DNA of 64,000 bases from contig CAUYUJ010018549.1 of the NCBI GenBank assembly GCA_963575745.1, forward strand, positions 90,001 to 154,000. The letters run 5' to 3'. How positions within the stretch are numbered: position 1 is the stretch's first letter; every line of letters begins with the position of its first letter. The notes under the pieces were generated by a model. It searched no databases, was not told the DNA's origin, and worked only from the letters and a program-made list of their open reading frames with translations. This stretch comes from Prorocentrum cordatum (taxonomy: Eukaryota; Sar; Dinophyceae; Prorocentrales; Prorocentraceae). Both the position numbers and the translations under genes were made by a program. Shown here one piece after another: positions 39,030 through 52,234 of this stretch.

Positions 39030-39690
39030 CTCTTGGGGACACTTAGGAGGCGTTCTTGGGCTGGGCTGGGGTCCTCTTGGGCCGGCTTGAGGTTCTCCTG
39101 GGCCGCGCTTGGGCCATCTTGGAGCCATCTTGGGCCGTCTTGTTGTCCTGTTGGGGTCCCCGTGGTCCTCGTCGTGACTTCTTGGTTTCCGCTCGCTTCT
39201 CGAGGCCGCCAGTCTGGGCGGCAGCCTCTTCGGCCGCCTCGCGTCTCGAGCTGCCGGCGCCGCCGTGATGCTGGCGGCGCGCCCGAATTTATGTTTCATG
39301 TTAGCAGCCATGGCATCTTGCTGCTGTGCATTTGGTGTGTGGGTCCATGTGGTCCATCGTAAGGCCATCTTTGAAGCTTTCTGAGCGGTCTGGAGCTCAT
39401 GGAAGCCCCAAGCGGTGAGAACGCCAAAGCCACGGAAAAGCGTAAGGAACATCAATGATTGTGGCCTCTGCGGGCCCTGGTGGAGGTGGAGATTCTCTTC
39501 GAGTGTGCTTGGGTTGTCTTGGGAGCATCTTCGGCAGTCCTGAGGCCATCTTGGGCAGTCTTGGGGCAACATCGGGCCGTCTGGGGGCCATCTTGGGCGA
39601 GTCTTGGGGCTATATCGCTACATCGGGCCTTCCTGGGTCCTATTGGAAGCCATCTTTGGCATCTCGGACGCCTTGGAGAGCGCCAGGAAG
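39030..39690. repeat. Dispersed CTTGGGxC minisatellite (two blocks)
   Basis: Blocks at about 39030-39180 and 39470-39690 consist of degenerate 12-16-bp units such as GGCCATCTTGGGC and GTCTTGGGGC. The stretch between is unique sequence. A related block (GGGCCTCTTGGGG) is at 47680-47800. No gene is recognised from here to 40540. Confidence 0.75.
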
Positions 39691-40542
39691 GCGCCGGGGC
39701 TCCCAGGGACCCGCGGGAGAGGGGGGGCGGTGCATGCACCAGTCCGCGGGTGGCGGGGAAGGGCTGCCGTAGAAGATTACAGAACCCGGCCGACTAGCAC
39801 GTTGTATCCTGCCACGCCTCACCGTGCCATGGGGCACGTTGGCGGATCTGACAACCATGGTGTCTATGCGGTATTGTAAGCTCATCCGGCAGTGGCTTCT
39901 TTTTGTTCGAAGAGGATTTCGGTTAGCGGGCGGATTCCGGCTTCTCCCTCGGCATGCATGCGCCTTGCTTGTTCAACGACGTTTTTTCTCGCATCATGTG
40001 TCCCACTCGGTTGCCTCTGGCTGTAAGGTGACATCTGTCTTGGACGGGTATTCACCCGCCCTGTTCGAGGGACTCGCGGGCAGACATGCATTTTTACGTT
40101 TGTCAGCGTGGTATATTCGTTTACGCATTGCGAAAATGCGCGCTGAAATTCCACACGTAGCAGTGTAGTACAAGCCTGTGGACACACAAGTGTTCGTCAT
40201 CATGCATTTCCACGTGCGGGCATTGCTACTTGAGCTGTGCGTCGCGTACGTGAAGTATCCAGTGCCGAAGGTCGTGACGTGGCTATGAACACTGGTCCAT
40301 GGCGCGTACCGCGACAGCGCTGGTAAGTCCCGCCCCTCCTCATCCCCTCGTCCTCAAAGCTGGGTGGGGTCCTGTCGCGACGCTGTGGGCCGGCGAGAAT
40401 CCGCTGCGACACCCGCGGGAGCGATGGGGCTCCTGAACCGGAAGGGCGTACCGCTTCGCCAGCGGCTCAGGAGGGCATCCTGCGCACCGCCGCCAGGATG
40501 AGGGCTCGGGAGGACCAGGGAACGAGGCGGAGAATGTATATG

Positions 40543-42200
40543 GGGGAGGAGGAGGATGAGGAGGAGGACGAGGAGGAGAAGGAGGAGGAGGAGGAGGAGG
40601 ACGAGGAGGACGAGGATGAGGATGACGATGATGAGGAGGAGGAGGGGGAGGAGGAGGTCATGGAGGAGGAGGAGGAGGAGGAGGAGGAGGACGAGGAGGA
40701 GGAGGAGAAGGATAAGGAGGAGAAAGAGGAGGAGTAGGATGACGAATCGTAATACTACCTATACCAATCGTAGGAATGTCAAGCAAACTACTGATAACAA
40801 TAATGAGACTGATACTGATAGTGATACTGGTAAACATTATGGTAAGAACACGATTAATGTACTACTAGTATTTTTTGTTTTACGAACAATACGAATAAAG
40901 CAAGTCAACCAATAATATTCATATTTAGAATACGAATAACACTAATATGAAGAAGATGAGGAGGAGGTGAAAGAGGAGGAGAATGAGGAGGAGGGGGAGG
41001 AGGGAGAGGAGGAGGCGGAGGAGGAGGAAGAGAGGAGGAGGGAGGAGGAAGGAGAAGGAGGGAGACGAGGGGCGAGGAGAGGAGGAGGAGGAGGAGGAGG
41101 AGGAGGAGGAGGAGGAGGAGGAGGAGGAGGAGGAGGAGGAGGAGGAGGAGGAGGAGGAGAGGAGGAGGAGGAGGAGGAGGAGGAGGAGGAGGAGGAGGAG
41201 GAGGAGGGAGGAGGGAGGAGGAGGGAGGAGGCGCGAGGAGCGAGGAGCGAGTAGCGAGGAACGAGGAACGAGGAGCGAGGAGCGAGGAGCGAGGAGCGAG
41301 GAGCGAGGAGCGAGGAGCGAGGAGCGAGGAGTGAAGAGCGAGGAGCGAGGAGCGAGTAGCGAGGAACGAGGAGCGAGGAACGACGAGGAGGAGGATGATG
41401 AGGAGGAGGATGAGGAGGAGTAGGAGGAGAAAGAGGAGGAGGAGGCGGAGGAGGAGGAGGAGAAGGAGGAGAAGAAACCATAACACACATACTCCTGTTG
41501 GTAGGTATAATTATATGAATTATAAGAGTAGTAACCATACTTAGCAGAGTATCAATAATACGGTGAAGAAGAATAATGATATTAATTATCATGTTAAGAA
41601 CACTGATCAGGGAAATAACCAGAGGAATCATCATATTAAGACTGATGAGAAAAAAACGAGTTGGTTGAGGAGGAGGAGGAGCGATAATGAGGAGGAGGAG
41701 AAGAGGAGGAGGATGATGATTAGGCGAAGGAGGAGGCGGAGGAGGGTGAAGAGGATGAGGATGAGGAGGAGGAGGAAGCACGTCGCTTGTGCTCAAACAG
41801 GAGGGGGAGGAGGACGAGGAGGTGGAGAAAGAGGAGAAGGAAGAGGAGGAGGAAGAGGAGGCGGAGGAGGAGGAGGAGGAGAAGGATGAGGAAGAGGATG
41901 AGGAGGAGGGGGAGGAGGAGGCGGAGGCGGAGGAGGAGGAAGAGGAGTAGGAGGAGGAAGAGGAAGAGGAGGAGGAGGAAGACGATGCGGATGGAGGAAG
42001 ATGAGGAAGAGGAGGGGGATGCGGTAGAGGAGGAGGGGGCTGAGGAGGAGTGGGAGGAGGAAGAGGAGGAGGAGGAAGAAGAGGTGGGGGATGCGGTAGA
42101 GGAGGAGGAGGAGGAAGAGGAGGAGGAGGGGGAGGATGAGGAGCAGGAGGGGGAGGAGGTGGATGATAGAGATGTGGATGGCGAGGATGATGTGCAGGAG
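40543..42200. repeat. GAG-rich purine tracts with GAGGAGC/GAACGAG units
   Basis: Three long (GAG)n-type tracts (40543-40736, 40966-41480, 41660-42200) are separated by short AT-rich unique DNA. At 41225-41390 the unit becomes a 7-8-mer, CGAGGAG with CGAGGAA and CGAGTAG variants. All frames are open, so long poly-Glu, poly-Arg or poly-Ser ORFs mean nothing here. Confidence 0.93.
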
Positions 42201-43030
42201 CAGGATGAGAAGGTCGCGGCGTGCTTGCCTTCCCCGTGCTTGCCTGTTTTCTCCCAGTTTCGTGTTGTTGTGGTTGCATGGAATTGGCCCTCGGCAGCCG
42301 TTATTTGTGCTCTGCCCTTTCTTTTGAATTCTTCATTCGAGGGGCAGTGCTTGATGGTCGTGATTTGAATGATGACGATCTCAAGGGTTGTGGCCCGTGC
42401 CATTTGATCATCGTGTCCATCTCCTGGAGTGATGTGTGATGTCTCCAGCTTGCTGTCCTACATTTCCGCCTGCCTGTCAACCAGCCTGTCTGTCGTTTTA
42501 CGTTCATGCGTACGCGTGTGCGTGTGCATGCGTGTGTTTACATGTTTGCGCGCGTGTTTATGCATGCGTGCGCATCCACGTATCCCATGAATCTTGTTTA
42601 TTCGCATCCGAGTGCCGTGCCCGTCTGCCTGCATGCACGAGCGCATCTACATTCGCGACATCGTTCCTCCCCGCTGTTGGCATACCTGCCTACACATTTT
42701 TCATTGTTGCATGCGCCTGTGCAACAACACGCCCGTTTTAAGCATGTGCGCTTACTGTAAAGTTGCACCCGCTGTACATCCCTGGTCAATTCTTGAGGGT
42801 GCGTGTGAAAGCTTGCTGACGCATGCGCTCCTGGACAATCAGCATTCTTTTGTGTGAGAGGCGACGCGCAGCTCTGCCTGGGCCGGCGAGACAGCAGAGG
42901 CAATGGCGAGACAGGATGGTGAGGGATTGATCATAAAAGCGATGTATCTCCTGAACGTGGGTGGGCACCAGTCTCCTCAAGTAACGACAGCCAACACAGT
43001 TCCGACCTGATCACGGATGAGAAGAAGCAG
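42201..43030. other. No gene recognised
   Basis: Mixed-composition DNA between the GAG and GAT arrays, with GTGC/GCAT-rich stretches (42490-42600). No coherent coding frame. Confidence 0.5.
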
Positions 43031-43137
43031 CAGGAGGAGTGGGACAGTGATGATGTTGTTGATGATGCTGATGCTGATGAGGATGCTGACGATTGTGCTG
43101 ATGATGGAGCTGTCGACGATGATGCTGATGATGATGC

Positions 43138-43169
<32 letters not shown>

Positions 43170-44061
43170 CAGCTGAGGAGGATTCTGCTGATGATGATGA
43201 TGATGATGCTGATGATGATGCTGATGCTGCTGATGATGATGAACATGATGATGGTGTTGCTGCTGATAGAGATGCTGATGCTGCTGATAATGATGCTGCC
43301 GATGGTGGTGATGATGCTGGTGATTCCCATGATGCTGATGTTGATGATGACGCTGATAATGATGACGATGGTGATGGAGATGATGGTGCTGCTGATGATG
43401 CTGATGCTGGTGCTGATGATGACGATGATGATGTTGCCGCTGATGGTGATGCTGCTGATGCTGATGATGCACATGATCATGATGTTGCTGCTGATGGTGA
43501 TGCTGGTGCTGCTGATGATGATGCTGCTGATGCTGGTGATGATGCTGAGGAGGATGATGATGGTGATGCGGATGATTGTGCTGATGATGATGACGATGAT
43601 GATGATGCTGATGATGATGATGATGCAGATGATGATGATGATGATGATGACGCTGATGATGATGATGATGATGATGATGCTGACGATGAAGATGCTGATG
43701 ATGATGAGGATGATGATGAATATGATGATGCTGAGGATGATGCTGGTCATGAGGATGAGGATGATGCTGCTGATGCTGATGATGCTGATGATGATGACGC
43801 TGATGCTCATGGTGATGCTGATGATGCTGTGGCTGTTGTTGTCGATGATGATGATGCTGATGAGTCCGATGATGATGATTCCGATGATGATGCTGATGAT
43901 GCTGCTGCTGATGATGATGATGATGATGGGTGATGATGATGGTGATGTTGATGATGCTGATGATGTGATGCTGCTGCTGCTGATGCTGCCGATCATGTGG
44001 ATGAGGACGATGATGCTGATGCTGATGGTGATGATGCTGATACTGCTGCTGATGCTGAGGG

Positions 44062-44110
<49 letters not shown>

Positions 44111-44121
44111 GGTGGTGGTGG

Positions 44122-44153
<32 letters not shown>

Positions 44154-44400
44154 ATGATGACGATGATGATGATGCTGATTATGATGATGATTATGCTGAG
44201 CATGAGGATAAGGATGAAGATGCGGATGGGGATTCTGATGGTGGAGGAGAACGGATGAGGAGGACGATGAGGATGAGGATGAGGATGGCGGGTGCGGACG
44301 GATGAGGATGATGATGAGGATGTGGATGAGGATGAGGATGAGGATGCGGATGAGGATGAGGATGAGGATGAGGATGAGGATGAGCATCAGGATGAGGGGG
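43031..44400. repeat. GAT/GCT triplet array
   Basis: About 1.4 kb of GATGATGCTGATGAT-like triplets with (GGT)n at 44097-44122 and GATGAG hexamers at the end. Both strands read long Met, Asp, Ile or His runs for trivial reasons. Confidence 0.95.
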
Positions 44401-44480
44401 AGGAGGAGGAGAAGGAGGATGAGGACGACTTAGGAGGATGATGATGAGGATGATGATGCTGATGATGCTGCTGATGCTGC

Positions 44481-44516
<36 letters not shown>

Positions 44517-44552
44517 GGATGAGGATGAGGATGATGATTACGATGATGACGC

Positions 44553-44635
<83 letters not shown>

Positions 44636-44935
44636 TTGATGAGCACGATGAGGATGCTGATGATGTTGCTGATTGTGATGCTGCTGCTGATGATGATGAT
44701 GATGAGGATGATGCTGAGGATGAGGATGAAGATGAGGATGGCGATGATGATGATGATGAGGAGGAGGAGGAGGAGCAGGAGGAGGAGGAGGAAGAGAAGG
44801 ACGGAGGAGGAGGAGGCGGAGGAGGAGGAGGAGGCGGAGGGAGGAGGAGGAGGAGCAGGAGGAGGAGGGACGGAGGGAGGAGGAGGAGGAGAAGCAGCAG
44901 GAGGAGGAGGAGGAGGAGTATGAGGAGGATGGAGT
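44401..44935. repeat. GAG and GAT arrays
   Basis: Alternating GAG-rich and pure GAT tracts, the longest GAT run being about 44544-44634. The 200 bp after it (44936-45140) hold no recognisable gene. Confidence 0.93.
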
Positions 44936-45140
44936 ACGAAGGGCGCGCCGAGCACCCCAACCGCCGGGAGTGCCGTTTGCTGAAGGACCGCGAGCTCGCC
45001 CTCCTTTTTGTTTGCTGTCCCCGGCGCATGGCTGCCTCGTCCGCCTCCGCTGCCACAGCATCCTCGGAGAGGATGCTGTCCTACGAGGACGCGGACGTGT
45101 CCGCGCAGCTCAAGAGCAGGAGGGGGAGGATCCAGAGGAA

Positions 45141-46430
45141 TGTGTTGGCGATGATGATGATGCTGCTGCTGTTGATGATGCTTCTGCTGCTGACGACGCT
45201 GCTGCTGATGCTGGTAATGCTAATACTATTGAGTAATGATGATGATGGTGGTAATGAGGATGTTGAGGATGCTGATGATGTTGATGTGGATGTTGACGGC
45301 GATGGCGATGGTGAATCTGATGACGACGATGACGATGACGGCGGCGATGGTGTTGGTGATGTTGTTTTGGTTGTTGCCATTCTCATTTGTGTAAGTGTTT
45401 CTGTTGCTGTTGCTGCTGTTGCTGTTGGTGTTGCTGTTGTTGTTGCCGTTGTTGTTATTATTGTTTTTGCTGTTGCTTTTGTCGTCGTCATTGTCGTTGT
45501 CTGTTGTCGTTGTGGTTGTTGCAGTTGCTGTTGCTGTAAATGTTAGTGTTGTCGTCGTTGTTGTTGTCGTTGTCGTTGTCGTTGCTGCTGCTGGCGCAGA
45601 TGGTGATGGTGATTCTGAGGACGACGACGATTATGCTGATGAACACCGTAACTGCTGCTGCTAATATTGCTGTTGCGGCTGATGAATGATGAATGACGAA
45701 TAACGAATGGTGATGATGCTGACGATGCTGATGCTGATGATGATAATGTGGATGATGAAGACGAGCATGGATATGATAATGTCGATGCTGATGATGCTGA
45801 TGATGACGACGATACTGATGGTGATGATGATCATGATGCTTGTGCTGATGATGCTGATGCTAATGATGATGGTGATGCTAATGATACGGATGATCATGAT
45901 CCTAATGATGGTGGTGATGATGATGATGATGATGCTAATGATGATGATCATGCTTATGCTGCTGATGCTGATGCTGATGCTGATGATGCTGATGCTCACG
46001 ATGATTGCGATGAGTATGATGAATGCGATGGTCATGCTGATGATGCTGCTGATGATGCTGCTGTCGATCATGATTATTCTGCTGCTGATTAGAGTATGAT
46101 GCTGATCATGATTATGCTGATGATGATTCTGATGATGCTGACGACGATTATGTTGCTGCTGATGCTGATGCTGCTGCTGATGCGGATGATACTACTGATG
46201 AGTCTGGTGCAGCTGATGATGCTGATGATGATGACGGCGATTCTGATCATGATGGTGGTGGCGGTGATGATGTCGATGATGATGCTGCTGATGATGATTC
46301 TGATGATGCTGATGAGGATGATGCTGCTGATGATGATGAGTATGATGATTATGATGATGATGGTGATGCTCGTGCTGCTGGTGATACTGATGACGATAAT
46401 GCTGATGCTGATGCTGTTGATGAGATGCGG
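45141..46430. repeat. Degenerate GAT, GTT and GCT triplet arrays
   Basis: Runs of GCTGCT, GTTGTT and GATGAT with substitutions. Stops in most frames; no gene. 46431-46575 is unique DNA without an evident gene. Confidence 0.88.
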
Positions 46431-46575
46431 GTCACCGGGCGGGCAACCCGCAACAGGGGCGTGACCTTTATGCGCTTAGGGCCTTGGTAATCAAGTTTTG
46501 CTCCTAACAGTGCAACGGCTTTCCCTATTTGACAAGTCCTCCAGAAGTTGTCCAACCGTGGCGGATGATGATAAT

Positions 46576-46990
46576 GATGACGAGGAGGAGGAGGAGGAGT
46601 GGGAGTAGGAGGAGGAAGGGGAGGAGGAGGAGGAGGAGGAGGAGGAGGAGGAGGAGGAGGAGGAGGAGGAGGAGGAGGAGGAGGAGGAGGAGGAGGAGGG
46701 AGGTGGAGGGGGAGGGGGAGGAGGAGGAGGAGGAGGAGGAGGAGGAGGAGGAGGAGGAGGAGGAGGAGGAGGAGGAGGAGGAGGAGGAGTAGGAGGAGGA
46801 CGAGGAGGAGGACGAGGAAGAGCAGCAGGAGCAGCCGCAGCAGCAGTACGTGCAGTTCCAGGAACAGGAGCAGCAACAGGATCACGGGGCAAGGATGAGC
46901 AGGAGCGGAAGTAGTGGAAGGAGCTTGAGCAGGAGCAGGAGGAAGGACGGCGAGGAACCAGGAGCAGGAGCAGGATGACATGGAGGAAGA
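46576..46990. repeat. GAG-rich purine tract
   Basis: Near-pure (GAG)n from 46620 to 46800, then GAGCAG-rich sequence. It marks the right edge of the purine-rich domain. Confidence 0.93.
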
Positions 46991-47221
46991 TGAACCGCGA
47001 GGACGTTGCCCACACGGAGCCTCCAGCAAGCTGCGACGAGGCCGGGAGGGCCCCGACCAAGCGCCGACACCTGGCGCGGCCCGTCTTCTCCCTGCCTGCG
47101 AGCCGCTGCGGCTGGACCCCCTGGCCCCCCCCCTCCTCCTCCGTCTTCCCGTTGCCGCTCCCGCCGCCACGCGGGACACAGCTCTGGATCCGGTTCCTTC
47201 CTTGTCGTCGTCGCTCCCGCC

Positions 47222-47314
47222 TTCCTCCTCCTCCTCCTCCTCCTCCTCCTCCTCCTCCTCCTCCTCCTCCTCCTCCTCCTCCTCCTCCTCCTCCTCCTCC
47301 TCCTCCTCCTCCTC
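47222..47314. repeat. (CCT)n microsatellite
   Basis: About 31 perfect CCT units; first large pyrimidine tract after the purine domain. Confidence 0.96.
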
Positions 47315-47610
47315 CCGTCGCCGCTTCTTCTCCTTACGATTGTTCCACGGGGGTGCTGCTCTCCCCTCGCTCTCCCCGGACGCCGTGCGAGCGGGGGGCC
47401 GCCTCTCCCGCAGGACGGCTGCTTGCGCACAGAGCTTCAGACGTTGTGTTGTCTCACACGTGTTGTTCGGTCGGCTGGCTCTCATGGTCTGAGCGGGCTC
47501 CTCCCTTTCCCTCCCTCGCGCCCCGTCCTGTTCGCCTTTCGTGCCCCGAGTCGCTCCCAGTGCATCCCACCGCTTACTGACCCGCGTCTGACTGTCCTTG
47601 CCCACTTGGC

Positions 47611-47865
47611 GTCCGCGGACTCAAACAATTATTCGATCGGGCAGTTATTTAATCGCTTCGCTCATGCCGCCGGCCCTGGAGCCGTCTTTAGGGCCTCTTG
47701 GGGGCCTCTTGGGGACCTCTTGGGAGTCTCTTGGGGCTCCTTGGCGGCGTTTTGGAGGCCCCCAGGGCCTCTTGGGGGGCTCTTGGGGGTAGTCGATTGC
47801 GGCTCCCCCCTCGGAGGCCACGATCTGTCCGCGGACTCAAACAATTATTCGATCGGGCAGTTATT
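47611..47865 (+). repeat. Perfect 39-bp direct repeats bracketing a minisatellite
   Basis: A 39-bp sequence (starting GTCCGCGGACTCAAAC, ending GATCGGGCAGTTATT) occurs identically at 47611-47649 and 47827-47865, 216 bp apart. Between them is a GGGCCTCTTGGGG-type tandem block (47680-47800). Perfect identity in otherwise degenerate DNA suggests a recent duplication or the ends of a small insertion. Confidence 0.9.
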
Positions 47866-48001
47866 CGCTGTTCAACGAGGTGCTCCCGCTGCAGCGCTGG
47901 CCTCACTTCGCGATCGGCGCTCCGCTTCCACCGTTTCGGGTGCCGCTCTCGCCGCGGCGCGGGACGTCTTTCTGGATTCGGTTCCTTCCTACAGTCTCCA
48001 G

Positions 48002-48120
48002 TACCCCTCCTCCTCCTCCTCCTCCTCCTCCTCCTCCCTCCCTCCCTCCCTCCCTCCCTCCCTCCCTCCCTCCATCCATCCCACCTTCCTTCCTTCCTCC
48101 TCCCTCCCTCCCTCCTCGCT
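48002..48120. repeat. CCT / CCCT pyrimidine array
   Basis: (CCT)n then (CCCT)n with CTTC variants. The following 48300-49255 is mixed sequence with pyrimidine-rich stretches; no gene recognised there. Confidence 0.93.
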
Positions 48121-49255
48121 CCCTCCTGTCCCCTCCTCCGCCTTTCCCTGGTCCTCCTGCCCTCCCCCCGCCCTTGCTGCTCTTGCTCTTGCTGCTGCCT
48201 GCTGCTCCTTTTCCTCCCTCCTCGTCCTCCTCTTCCTCCTGCTCATCCTTCCGCTCATCCGCCACATCCTCCTTGTTTCCCTCTTCCCCCCTCCCTCTCC
48301 TCCAGTGTATACAGCTGCGCATCACACGACGGGTTCATTTTGGAGATCCAGGTCCGCTGGGACATCCGTCGTTGGTGGATAGAGAACAAGAATCAACGCA
48401 ATGGAGTTGATGGGTGGGTGGGGTAGGATGTCAGATATGGCGCGCGCGCAACTAGCTTGCCCCCCACCACCCTCACCACTCCCTCTCCCACGCCTCCCTT
48501 CCCCGCCTCCGCCTCCCAACGCAACCATGGCAGACAACGGAAGCAATGGGAGTGGATAGCCATGAGACAAGACCATCCGACGACAGTTGCTGCGAATGGT
48601 AGCTGGCCCTTGCGTGCGATACCTTGTTAGTGACACTGGTTCGAGGGCAACTTCATTCAATATGCCGTGAGATGCCACGGCGCGGACAGCATGAAGGGAG
48701 GGCTCTGGCCCCTCCGCGCAGGCCACCCAAGGGCCCCGCTCCTGGCGGTATCGCGCGCTCGCCTGGCCTCCCCGTTCCCGCTCCCCTTTTCCTCCTTGTT
48801 CCCCTCCCCCTCCGTGTCATCCGCCCCCCTGCCGATGCCCCATCCCCGTCCTCATGCCCTCTCTATCTCCTCCATCCTCTCTTCCCTTCTGCCCCCCTCC
48901 CCCGCGCCCACCATCCCCTCCTCCCTCTCATTCGCCTATCCCTCTCCACAGCTGATCGCAGGCCGCTCCCGGTCGAATCTTCTGAAGGGAAAAGCACCCT
49001 AAATTGCTTCGAGCCCAAGTTCTCTATCTTTTCTGCAACAACGGCTCCTGCAGGTTGTATCGCTGGCGAAACAATCCCTATTTGGCTGGCGATGGGCAGG
49101 TTTCGAGGAACGTGTCCTCCGCCAGTAGCCTGGGCACTTCCAGTGCAGCTCGTCCACGACAAGGCCACAAACTGGCAGCACATCGCCTCAGTGGCCAGAG
49201 CCAAGCATCTGAGTAGATGTCGGGTTGCACCGAGCGGTCTTCAAGTTGTGATCTG

Positions 49256-49313
49256 ACCCTCCCTCCTCCTCCTCCTCCTCCTCCTCCTCCTCCTCCTCCT
49301 CCTCCTCCTCCTC
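49256..49313. repeat. (CTC)n microsatellite
   Basis: About 18 perfect CTC units flanked by unique sequence. Confidence 0.95.
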
Positions 49314-49829
49314 TCAAGCTGCGTTTCCTCTTGCTCCTCATCCTCCTCCTTCTCCTCCTCCGTGGATCCTCGTTCGTTATTCGAATCTACTCCTACTCCG
49401 CCACCTGGCCAGCCGATGGCCGCTGGAGCTGGGACCATCCATCCTGCCGATGAGCATAGCATGCGAAGTTGGCATGTTCGCTTTCAGCATGGGCAATACG
49501 TCGTCCATGGTTCGACTGCGCGTAAGAACGACCTTTCGCCGGAGTGACCTTTGGTGCGGGCTCAATGGGGTCGCCCGGTCCCCGAGCGCGAGCCGGCAGC
49601 AGCGCCTTGCGCGCTTGTGTTGGCCCCGCAGGATCGGGGCTGGACAGAACCCCCAACAGTGACACGTTTTCACTAAACCACGTTTTGCTAAAGGGGGGTC
49701 TGTCCATCCCCGAAAGAAGCCGCGCACCAAAGGTCGCTCTTACCCAGGGTCGCTCTTGCGCGGGTGCCCGAGTGGTGCCAAACGCGTGGCGCCAGGGGGG
49801 CGTGGCGCGCCTTCCGCGCGAACGGCCGG

Positions 49830-50030
49830 AGTGCCGCTCTCGCCTCGGCGCCGCGCTCATCTTTCTAGAGCGTAGGGTTCCCGCTTAGGCGCGGCGCGGC
49901 GCGGCGCACATCTTTGCACGCAAGTTTGTCGACGAGCGAGTGGGCGAGAGTGTTGCTCTCGCCTCGGCGCCGCGCAGACTTCGCCTGGAAGTGGTGCTCC
50001 CGCCTCGGCGCGGCGCAAGTTTGTCACTCG
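49830..50030. repeat. Degenerate GC-rich tandem repeat
   Basis: The motif CTCTCGCCTCGGCGCCGCGC (variant CTCCCGCCTCGGCGCGGCGC) recurs at about 49839, 49964 and 49999 with related GGCGCGGCGC runs between. No gene is recognised in 49314-50500; the frames here are Arg/Ala-rich by composition. Confidence 0.6.
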
Positions 50031-50504
50031 CCAATTATTTTGGGCCCGCGCGACCCTTGCCCAAGCTCCGAGCGCATTTCGCTCGGAAGTTGCATTTCCT
50101 CGCGGGCGCGGCGCATGGCTCGTTCGCCGCTGTCGCATGAATGCGACAGCGGCAGCGGGGTCGTGCGAGAGCGGGCAAAATGCCGACCTTGCCCAGGAGC
50201 CGCGCAGATTGTGAGTGATAGTGGCAGTGCTGTGCAAGCGCGGCGCATGCTTCGTCTTCGCCGCGCCCATCGGAAGTATTGCTGCTCCCGCCCCTGCGCG
50301 GCCCGCGTAGTTCTCCCTTCGCCGAGTCGTCGGAAGCGGGGCCGCGCGCGAACGCCTTCCGTTCTCTAGTTGGGAACGCGTTCCAATCCCAGCATCAAGC
50401 CCTGCCACAGTTGATCACTGTAGTACGGGAGTGTGGGTGAGAATAGGCGGGGCCCTCTGATTCGCTTGACCTGGCCAGCTTGACTCCTCCTCCTCGTCCC
50501 TTCC

Positions 50505-50645
50505 TCCGTCCCTCCCTCCCTCCCTCCCTCCCTCCCTCCATCCCTCCTCACTCCTCCCTGCTGCCTCCCTCCTCCCCCCCTCCTCCCTCCCTTCCTTTCC
50601 ACCTCCCTCCCACCACCTCCCGCCCCTCCTCCTCCCCCCCCCTCC
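50505..50645. repeat. (CCCT)n-rich pyrimidine array
   Basis: CCCTCCCTCC repeats with CTCC variants; last large pyrimidine tract of this domain. Confidence 0.93.
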
Positions 50646-50874
50646 CCCGAGCGAGGCGCCCTCTCGGGCCCGCCCAGCGCGAGCGAAGCTCGCGTTCCGC
50701 GCCGGGACGGCGCTGACGGGCTTCGCCGCCGTCGCCGTGGCCTGGGCCGCGCTGGGGCCGCAGCGGGCGCCGGAGCAGCGGGCTGGCCTGCGCGCGGTGG
50801 TGCAGCAGGCCGAGAAGAAGCGATCGAAGAGGTCGGCTCACGCCGTGAACAAAACGGCGGCGGCCGTGTTGTGT

Positions 50875-51123
50875 GTGTGTGTATGTATGTATTGATATGT
50901 GTTTTATGTGTACATGTGTTGGTATTCCTTTTTCTCAAGTTGTGCATTGTGCGCGCGTGCAGGCACTCGTGTGTATGTCTGTATGGACATACCTATATTA
51001 TTTCGGCACCACGCTTACATGCATTAAACTATGTGTGCATGTATGTATGCATGCATGTATGTATGTATGCATGCATGTGTACATGCTTGTATGTCTGTCT
51101 GTCTGTCTGCCTGTCTTTCTGCC

Positions 51124-51170
<47 letters not shown>

Positions 51171-51880
51171 GTGTCGGTATGCATCTATGTACGCATGCGT
51201 GCATGTACGCATGTCTGTATGTAGGCATGCATGCATGTAATATATGTGTGTTTGTACGTACATGTATCTGCAAGCATGTAGGTATGCATGCGTGTTTATC
51301 TGTATGCATGTATGCATATATGTGTGTATGCATGTGCCGATAGGCAGGTAGGCATGTGTATATATACATGTATATATGTATATGCATATATAGATGTGTA
51401 TAGGTATTTGTATGTGTAATTGTATAGGTATATGTATATGTATATAGAACTATGCAAATGTATTTGTATATATACATGTACATGTCTAGTTATATGCATG
51501 TGTATGTATGTGTTTGTGTACAAGTACATGTATATGCATTCCTTTCTGCATATGGATATGTGTATGCATATGTATACGTAACGGTATGTCTGTCGGTCTG
51601 TCGATATGTATGTATGTATGTGTGTATGTATGCATGTTCATTTGTTGTTATATTTACAGGTCTATACGTATGAATGCACGGGTGTACGTATGTATGAACG
51701 TATGCATGCATGTATGTATGTATGCATGTGTGTAGGTATGTATGTATGTATGTATGTATGTATGTGTGTATGTATGTGTGTATGTATGTATGTATGTTTG
51801 TATGCATGTATGTATGTATGTATGTACTTACGTACGTACGTACGTATGCATATATGTATGTACGTATGCGTGTATGCACA
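50875..51880. repeat. Tetranucleotide arrays (ATGT, GCAT, CTGT, GTAC)
   Basis: About 1 kb of tetranucleotide repeats: TATG/CATG-rich throughout, a pure (CTGT)n block at 51094-51168, TATA/GTAT at 51355-51480, and ATGT/ACGT at 51600-51880. No gene. Confidence 0.95.
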
Positions 51881-52234
51881 AAAAAACTCCTCTCTCTCAC
51901 TCTCTCGTTTTTTTGTTCTCTGTTCTGTCTCTCTCTCTCTATCCCTCTTTCTTATTCTCTTTTACATTCTCGGCCTCTGGGGGCCCCAGCCAGGCCCCAA
52001 GGGTCTCGCAACGCGGCCTGGGACGAGAGAAACTTGCCCCTTGGAAGGGGCCGATCCAGAACGCGGTGGTCCCGCAAAAAGCGACCCGGGATGAACTAGA
52101 AGCTGTCCCCGGGGCAGGGGTCGAGCGAGACCTCCGAGACGGTCCACGTCGTGAGAGCACCTCAGGGTGTCGGTGTCGGGACTCCTCGGCAGCCCAGCCG
52201 CCTCCACCGCCCTGCCTCAAAGAGGGGAAAGGCG

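Noticed and set aside
40543-46990. Poly-Glu, poly-Met/Asp, poly-His and poly-Ile ORFs
   Set aside because: Frames of GAG and GAT microsatellites; no unique protein sequence.
50875-51880. Cys/Met/Tyr-rich or Thr/His-rich ORFs
   Set aside because: Products of ATGT and CTGT tetranucleotide repeats.
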